DNA from: Clostridia bacterium
GTDB lineage: Bacteria > Bacillota > Clostridia > Oscillospirales > Acutalibacteraceae
Length of the DNA: 64,000 nucleotides
Direction of reading: 5' to 3'
NCBI GenBank assembly: GCA_017537365.1
Contig: JAFYKZ010000030.1
Location: 17,615 to 81,614, forward strand
Shown: positions 59,254 to 64,000 of the stretch, in pieces
How the letters are laid out: the number at the start of each line of letters is the position of its first letter
How positions within the stretch are numbered: the first letter of the stretch is position 1
Made by a program: the position numbers and the translations under genes
Notes under the pieces: generated by a model
Seen by the model: the letters and a program-made list of their open reading frames with translations, nothing else
What the model was told of the DNA's origin: nothing
Databases searched by the model: none

Positions 59254-60906
59254 TTATAAAGAATTTATAGTTATATCTATTCGTTTAATACATTCTTCTT
59301 TGCCTAAAACCTGCATAATACTGCAAAGGTCAGGTGTGTTTCTTCTGCCTGTTACAGCAATTCTGAGAACAGTGCTCAAATCACCTGCATGACCTTTGAA
59401 ACTATCGGGGTCAGCCTTATATTGCTTGGTTTCGGCGGCAAAGCCTATTTCGGTTGCAATACCTTTAATGCGGTCAAACCAAGCCTGGCGGTCATCGTCA
59501 GGATTATAAACTGCTTTATATTTTTCTAAGAAAAGCTTAGCATCGGCTGAATTTATATTTTCAGGCAAGGTACTGTCTGGAACAAAAAGACCATTAAACA
59601 TATACGCAAAATAATCTTTTGCTTCGTTCCATTTTGCAATATCCTTGCGAGGCTTTGCAACATCGCGGTCGATAGCTAAAACCTGTTTTGTATAATCAGG
59701 GTTTGCGGTTAAAATATCATAAAACTCTTTGTCAAACTCTAAGCTCCAAGCGGTGAGCTTATCATAAACCTCGTCGCTCTTAAATTTGCAAACAACATTT
59801 TTGCTAACATCGGTAAGCTTGGCTTCATCGAAAAGCGCGCCCGAAACACTCATTTTTTTAAGGTTGAACTTAAAGCTTTTGTATGAAGTATCAGGATTTG
59901 CTCGGCGCCAATCTTCAAAATCGGAAGCGGCAATAGTCATAAGATAGTTTATAACGCACTCACTGTCATACCCTTGCTCTGCAAAGAAATGAACGGCAGC
60001 TTCGGGGTCTTTGCGCTTTGAAATCTTGCGTTTTGCACCGTTATCAAGCTTCATGATAGGGGAGATATGACCGTATTTCATCGGTTTAAAGCCTAATAGC
60101 TTAAACAACTGAATATGCTTTGGAACAGATGAAATCCATTCATCTCCTCTAAGCACATGGGTGGTACGCATTAAATGGTCATCAACCGCGTGGGCAAAAT
60201 GGTAGGTTGGAATACCGTCCGACTTTAAGAGAACAAAATCCTCGTCGTTCTCAGGCATTTCAATCTTGCCTTTAACAGCATCCTCGAAAATAATTTTATT
60301 TTCTTCGCTTCCGGGGGATTTTAGTCTTATAACAAAGGGTTTTCCCTCGTCTATCAAAGCTTTTGCTTCTTCGACCGTTATATCGCGGTGTTTAGCATAT
60401 TTTCCATAGTAACCTGTTCTTAATTTTTCAGATTCTTGGATGTTTCTAACCGCTTCTAATTCTTCGGCGGTGCAAAAACAAGGATATGCTAAGCCTTGGC
60501 GGATAAGCGCTTTAACATAGGTTTGATAAATTTCAGCTCTTTCACTTTGCTTATAAGGACCATATTTGCCCTTTTGCTCAGTACCTGAAATAAAGCCCTC
60601 GTCAATAGCGATACCAAATCGGTCAAGTCCTTCGATAATATCCTCTATACCGCCTTCAATTTCACGCTTCTTATCGGTATCCTCAATTCGGGTATAGAAT
60701 ATACCATTTGTTGAGGTTGCGGTTATGCGGTTAACCAAAGCGGCAAAAAGAGTTCCTAAATGCAAATAACCTGTTGGACTGGGGGCAATTCTTGTAACTC
60801 TTGCACCCTCGGGCAAGTTGCGAACAGGGTAGAGGTTTTCGTAATAATCGGGTGTTTTATCAATATTAGGGAGCAAAAGCTCAGCCATTAAATTAAAGTC
60901 TGTCAT
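59254..60906 (-). CDS. gltX: Glutamyl-tRNA synthetase
   Basis: GluRS charges tRNA(Glu). The 550-aa protein has an N-terminal extension of about 35 residues, then RIAPSPTGYLHLGTLFAAL (about 40, HIGH type), YTRIEDTDKKREIEGG (about 75), the zinc-less TCFCT-like CFCTAEELEAV, LRGDEWISSVPKH (about 255) and KRKISKRKDPEA (about 290) as KMSKS. The alpha-helical anticodon domain follows. Longer than common GluRS (about 480). AAGGAA precedes the ATG within nrdR's end. Confidence 0.94.
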   Translation of the reverse strand: MTDFNLMAELLLPNIDKTPDYYENLYPVRNLPEGARVTRIAPSPTGYLHLGTLFAALVNRITATSTNGIFYTRIEDTDKKREIEGGIEDIIEGLDRFGIAIDEGFISGTEQKGKYGPYKQSERAEIYQTYVKALIRQGLAYPCFCTAEELEAVRNIQESEKLRTGYYGKYAKHRDITVEEAKALIDEGKPFVIRLKSPGSEENKIIFEDAVKGKIEMPENDEDFVLLKSDGIPTYHFAHAVDDHLMRTTHVLRGDEWISSVPKHIQLFKLLGFKPMKYGHISPIMKLDNGAKRKISKRKDPEAAVHFFAEQGYDSECVINYLMTIAASDFEDWRRANPDTSYKSFKFNLKKMSVSGALFDEAKLTDVSKNVVCKFKSDEVYDKLTAWSLEFDKEFYDILTANPDYTKQVLAIDRDVAKPRKDIAKWNEAKDYFAYMFNGLFVPDSTLPENINSADAKLFLEKYKAVYNPDDDRQAWFDRIKGIATEIGFAAETKQYKADPDSFKGHAGDLSTVLRIAVTGRRNTPDLCSIMQVLGKEECIKRIDITINSL

Positions 60907-60909
60907 AAA

Positions 60910-61365
60910 TTAGTTTTCCTTTAAGAGTTTATTTAACTCTGACATAAATGTATTTATATCCTTGAATTGACGGTAAACGCTTGCAAAACGCACATAAGCT
61001 ACCTCGTCAATCTTTTTGAGTTTTTCCATAACAAGCTCGCCGATTTTTTCGCTGCTAACTTCGCGGTCGAGCGAGTTTTGGATTATAACTTCGATTTCGT
61101 CTATCATATTGTCAAGCGTATCAAAAGAAACCGGACGCTTCTCGCAAGCGCGTAAAAGTCCCGTCATAAGCTTGTCTCTATTAAAGGTTTCGCGAGATTT
61201 ATCCTTCTTTATAACGATAATCGGCAAACTCTCGATAACCTCGTAGGTTGTAAAACGCTTGGTGCATTGTAAACACTCTCTGCGGCGGCGAATTCTTTGC
61301 CCCTCATCAGTAGGTCTTGAGTCTATAACCTTGCTTTCTTCAAATCCGCAAAAAGGACATTTCAT
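60910..61365 (-). CDS. nrdR: Transcriptional repressor NrdR
   Basis: NrdR represses ribonucleotide reductase genes in response to ATP/dATP. The 151-aa protein has the zinc ribbon CPFCG...CLQC (residues 3-34) and the ATP-cone domain (about 48-140) with [17 protein letters not shown] and [17 protein letters not shown] precedes the ATG. It heads the nrdR-gltX-glnS-NIF3 transcript. Confidence 0.97.
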   Translation of the reverse strand: MKCPFCGFEESKVIDSRPTDEGQRIRRRRECLQCTKRFTTYEVIESLPIIVIKKDKSRETFNRDKLMTGLLRACEKRPVSFDTLDNMIDEIEVIIQNSLDREVSSEKIGELVMEKLKKIDEVAYVRFASVYRQFKDINTFMSELNKLLKEN

Positions 61366-61399
61366 AGTATTTACCCCTTTTTAAGTATAATTATAAATT

Positions 61400-61428
61400 A
61401 TTATACTACATATTGTATTAAATTACAA
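61400..61428 (-). promoter_or_regulatory. Promoter of nrdR-gltX-glnS
   Basis: Minus-strand TTGTAA (61423-61428), 17-bp spacer and TATAAT (61400-61405) lie about 35 bases before nrdR. Confidence 0.7.
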
Positions 61429-61477
61429 GTATTTTAACAGTTTTTGGCTATTATTTTGTTCTATAAAATATAAAAAA

Positions 61478-61504
61478 CGCGGTACCGCAAAAAACGATAC
61501 CGCG
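61478..61504 (-). terminator. Intrinsic terminator of gdhA
   Basis: A 10-bp GC-rich stem (61478-61487 with 61495-61504, one mismatch that is G-U in RNA) with a 7-base loop and a following T-tract on the minus strand lies 30 bases after gdhA. Confidence 0.85.
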
Positions 61505-61533
61505 AAATATAATTTAAACTTTAAAAGGTTTAA

Positions 61534-62886
61534 TTAGTAAGCAACGCCTTGAGCTATCATAGCTTCTGCAACCTTTTCGAAACCGGCAATGTTAGCGCCT
61601 GCAATAAGGTCGCCTTCCATACCATATTTCTTAGCAGCTTCCCAAGAATTCTTGTAGATGTCTGCCATAATCTGATGAAGCTTAGCATCAACTTCTTCGG
61701 CAGTCCAGCTATAACGCATTGAGTTCTGGCTCATTTCAAGACCTGAAACTGCAACACCGCCGGCATTAACAGCCTTAGAAGGAGCGATGATAACCTTGTT
61801 TTGCTTTAAGTATGCAACAGCCTCGTCGGTAGTAGGCATATTAGCAACCTCAACATAGTATTTAACACCGTTTGCTACGATGTTTTTAGCGTCTTCAAGA
61901 CCAACCTCGTTCTGAGTAGCGCAAGGCATAACAACATCAACCTTAACTTCCCAAGGTCTTTTGCCCTCAAAGTAAGGAACACCGAATTTATCAGCATAAT
62001 CCTTAACCTTATCATGACCTGAGGCACGCATTTCAAGCATAAAGTTAATCTTTTCCTCGGTGCAGATACCGTCTTTATCATAGATATAACCGTCAGGACC
62101 GGAAATGGTAACAACCTTACCACCTAACTCGTTAACCTTCATAACAGTACCCCAAGCAACATTACCGAAGCCTGAAACAGCAAAGGTTTTGCCCTTAATG
62201 TCTTCACCAAAGGTTTTAAGTAATTCAACTGCATAATAAACAGCGCCAAAGCCGGTAGCTTCGGGACGGATAAGAGAACCGCCGTATGAACGGCCTTTAC
62301 CGGTAAGAACTCCTGTGAATTCGTTGCGGAGTCTCTTGTATTGACCATAGAGATAACCAATCTCACGAGCACCAACGCCGATATCACCTGCAGGAACGTC
62401 AGTATCAGCGCCGATATGCTTAGAAAGCTCGGTCATAAAGCTTTGGCAGAAACGCATAATTTCTCCGTCGCTACGGCCTCTGGGGTCGAAGTCGGAACCG
62501 CCCTTGCCGCCGCCCATAGGAAGACTTGTAAGGCTGTTTTTAAAGGTTTGCTCAAAGCCTAAGAATTTAATAACAGATGCGTTAACGGAAGGATGGAAGC
62601 GGAGACCGCCTTTGTAAGGTCCGATAGCAGAGTTAAATTGAACTCTGTAACCGCGGTTAACTTGAACCTGACCGTTATCATCAACCCAAGAAACTCTGAA
62701 AGTAATCATTCTTTCAGGCTCTACCATACGCTCAATAACGCCGTTTTTCTCGAATTTATCATCCTGCATAACAACAGGCTCTAAGGATTCGAGAACATCG
62801 CGAACAGCTTGTAAAAATTCATTTTCGCCGGGGTTTCTGGCTTCAACAGAAGCATAAACTCTTTGCAAATATTCTGATTTAAACAT
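61534..62886 (-). CDS. gdhA: NADP-type glutamate dehydrogenase
   Basis: Gdh converts 2-oxoglutarate and ammonia to glutamate (assimilatory in this class). The 450-aa protein has GPYKGGLRFHP (about 85), the active-site segment PMGGGKGGSDFDPRGRSD (about 122-139) with the catalytic lysine, and the Rossmann motif SGFGNVAWG (about 240). Length fits the hexameric NADP class. ATG 62886 follows GGAGG. Own promoter and terminator, so expressed alone. Confidence 0.96.
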   Translation of the reverse strand: MFKSEYLQRVYASVEARNPGENEFLQAVRDVLESLEPVVMQDDKFEKNGVIERMVEPERMITFRVSWVDDNGQVQVNRGYRVQFNSAIGPYKGGLRFHPSVNASVIKFLGFEQTFKNSLTSLPMGGGKGGSDFDPRGRSDGEIMRFCQSFMTELSKHIGADTDVPAGDIGVGAREIGYLYGQYKRLRNEFTGVLTGKGRSYGGSLIRPEATGFGAVYYAVELLKTFGEDIKGKTFAVSGFGNVAWGTVMKVNELGGKVVTISGPDGYIYDKDGICTEEKINFMLEMRASGHDKVKDYADKFGVPYFEGKRPWEVKVDVVMPCATQNEVGLEDAKNIVANGVKYYVEVANMPTTDEAVAYLKQNKVIIAPSKAVNAGGVAVSGLEMSQNSMRYSWTAEEVDAKLHQIMADIYKNSWEAAKKYGMEGDLIAGANIAGFEKVAEAMIAQGVAY

Positions 62887-62933
62887 TTTTATAACCTCCA
62901 ATTTAATATTTAGCAAAATAAATTACATCTTTA

Positions 62934-62962
62934 AGAATACTACTATTTTTTAAATCAGTCAA
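62934..62962 (-). promoter_or_regulatory. Promoter of gdhA
   Basis: Minus-strand TTGACT (62957-62962), 17-bp spacer and TATTCT (62934-62939) lie about 48 bases before gdhA. Confidence 0.65.
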
Positions 62963-63088
62963 TAAAAAAATATAATTATTCAATAATTTTATAAAATTAG
63001 TAAAAAATATAATATATTAAAACTTCATTTTAATATAATTTGACAATTATATATAAATGAATACAAATAATATTTATTAGCAAAAAAA

Positions 63089-63114
63089 TACCGAGTGCCA
63101 AAGGGCACTCGGTA
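63089..63114 (-). terminator. Intrinsic terminator of nifJ
   Basis: A perfect 11-bp stem (63089-63099 with 63104-63114) and 4-base loop are followed by a seven-T tract on the minus strand, 13 bases after the nifJ stop. Confidence 0.94.
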
Positions 63115-63126
63115 TAAAATATTGAG

Positions 63127-64000
63127 TTATTGCTTACCGTAAAGCTCAACCAATTTTTCGAGGTGAGCACGACGAGCCTTTGCAGCCTCGCTAGCTTGCT
63201 CGAAGAGAGCTTCAGCTCTATCTGGGAATGAGCGGGTAAGTGAAGAGTAACGAGCTTCACCTAAGATGAACTCTTTATAGTCAGCAGTTGCAGGCTTACT
63301 GTCAAGGCTGAATGGGTTTTTACCCTCAGCTTTGAGAGCAGGATTATAACGGAACATATCCCAATAACCGCAAGCTACTGCTTTTCTCATCTCGTTCTGG
63401 CAGTTAACCATACCACCCTTGATAGAGTGCATTTCGCAAGGTGAGTAGCAGATGATGATTGAAGGACCGTTGTAAGCCTCAGCCTCTTTGATTGCTTTTA
63501 AGGTCTGATTCATATCAGCACCCATAGCAATCTGAGCAACATAAACATAGCCATAGCTCATAGCAATTTCAGAAAGGCTCTTCTTGTTGATAGCCTTACC
63601 TGCTGCTGCGAACTGAGCAACCTGACCGATGTTAGAAGCCTTAGAAGCTTGACCGCCTGTATTAGAGTAAACCTCAGTATCGAATACCATGATGTTTACA
63701 TTGTCGCCGGTAGCGAGAACGTGGTCAACACCGCCGAAGCCGATATCGTAAGCCCAACCGTCTCCACCGAAGATCCAAACAGATTTCTTAGAAAGATATT
63801 CTTTCTTAGCTAAAACAGCAGGAGCGGTAGGACAACCGGCAGCAGCTGCCTTTTCGATTTCAGCGATAAGAGCCTTAGTAGCTGCATCGTTCTTGTTGGT
63901 ATCTTCATAGGTAGCAAAGTAAGCATCGGCAGCTGCCTTGAATTCAGCAGAAGCCTTGTCGCTGTCTGCCATTTCTTTAACCTGAGCAGCAAGACCATCG
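63127..64000 (-). CDS. nifJ: Pyruvate:ferredoxin (flavodoxin) oxidoreductase, C-terminal part (start beyond right edge)
   Basis: PFOR splits pyruvate to acetyl-CoA and CO2 and reduces ferredoxin, the central reaction of anaerobic fermentation. About 291 codons of the C-terminus are visible; the open frame runs to the window edge. The thiamine-diphosphate domain shows FGGDGWAYDIGFGGVDH and VYSNTGGQASK (the GDG...N motif), then YVAQIAMGAD and ICYSPCEMHSIKGGM. The remaining domains should lie to the right. The cofactor-producing thiN is in the same window. Confidence 0.96.
   Translation of the reverse strand, partial: DGLAAQVKEMADSDKASAEFKAAADAYFATYEDTNKNDAATKALIAEIEKAAAAGCPTAPAVLAKKEYLSKKSVWIFGGDGWAYDIGFGGVDHVLATGDNVNIMVFDTEVYSNTGGQASKASNIGQVAQFAAAGKAINKKSLSEIAMSYGYVYVAQIAMGADMNQTLKAIKEAEAYNGPSIIICYSPCEMHSIKGGMVNCQNEMRKAVACGYWDMFRYNPALKAEGKNPFSLDSKPATADYKEFILGEARYSSLTRSFPDRAEALFEQASEAAKARRAHLEKLVELYGKQ

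Noticed and set aside
1..64000. Prophage, insertion sequence or integron genes
   Set aside because: No transposase, integrase, phage structural gene or terminal repeat was recognised.

Overview
The window is gene-dense, AT-rich, low-GC Gram-positive DNA. It most resembles an anaerobic Clostridia chromosome, probably an uncultured gut Oscillospirales/Ruminococcaceae-type organism. Reasons: Shine-Dalgarno sites of AGGAGG type, intrinsic terminators, TTGACA/TATAAT promoters with 17-bp spacers, a T-box leader, MurC/Ddl/MurF wall genes, NADP-type glutamate dehydrogenase, pyruvate:ferredoxin oxidoreductase, and Firmicute families such as TrmK, YhaM, RqcH, PlsY and CpsBCD. No rRNA, tRNA, CRISPR array, prophage or insertion sequence was seen.

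Layout. 1-886 is the start of a CCA-adding enzyme (minus, runs off the left edge). 974-12229 looks like one long plus-strand operon: murC, an AlaX-type editing protein, a three-gene polyprenyl-sugar glycosylation cassette (CsbB/GtrB-like, YfhO-like, GtcA/GtrA-like), prmA, prfB, a trigger-factor-like lipoprotein and an ABC-F ATPase. mscL (minus) and an L-asparaginase (plus) follow. 14107-19109 is a T-box-controlled Asn-tRNA operon: AspRS fused to GatC, a GatA whose amidase signature has decayed, and GatB. Next come an Sfp-type phosphopantetheinyl transferase and a small membrane protein. 20206-28944 is a minus-strand envelope region: cpsC, cpsD, cpsB, pgeF, an alpha/beta hydrolase, a membrane-anchored MurF-like ligase, ddl with an unusual structured leader, a CDF exporter and yfcE. 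29065-33410 holds RNA and translation quality-control genes (yhaM, DUF1858, trmK, rqcH) and a TIM-barrel protein. thiN (plus) stands alone. 34204-49341 is mostly housekeeping on the minus strand: amidase, mfd, pth, comEB, an MFS transporter, gph, rpmB, gpsA, plsY, der, DUF512, rpmF, yceD and an FkbM methyltransferase. 49473-51266 has cls and a 52-aa membrane protein. 51320-53829 has a lipoprotein, nnrD/E and a membrane protein. 53961-56760 has a PqqD-like protein, an ABC exporter and a YitT protein. 56802-61365 is nrdR-gltX-glnS-nif3. gdhA and the end of nifJ close the window.

The most unusual system is the Asn-tRNA operon. GatA lacks both serines of the Ser-cisSer-Lys triad and, by alignment from memory, its glutamine-binding residues, yet the frame is intact and GatB and GatC look functional. 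GlnRS is encoded in the same window, so this complex is probably needed only for Asn-tRNA(Asn), possibly with free ammonia or ammonia from a partner. The second notable feature is the ddl leader: an 18-bp perfect hairpin sequesters the ribosome binding site and part of the start codon, preceded by a possibly bistable stem and a third hairpin.
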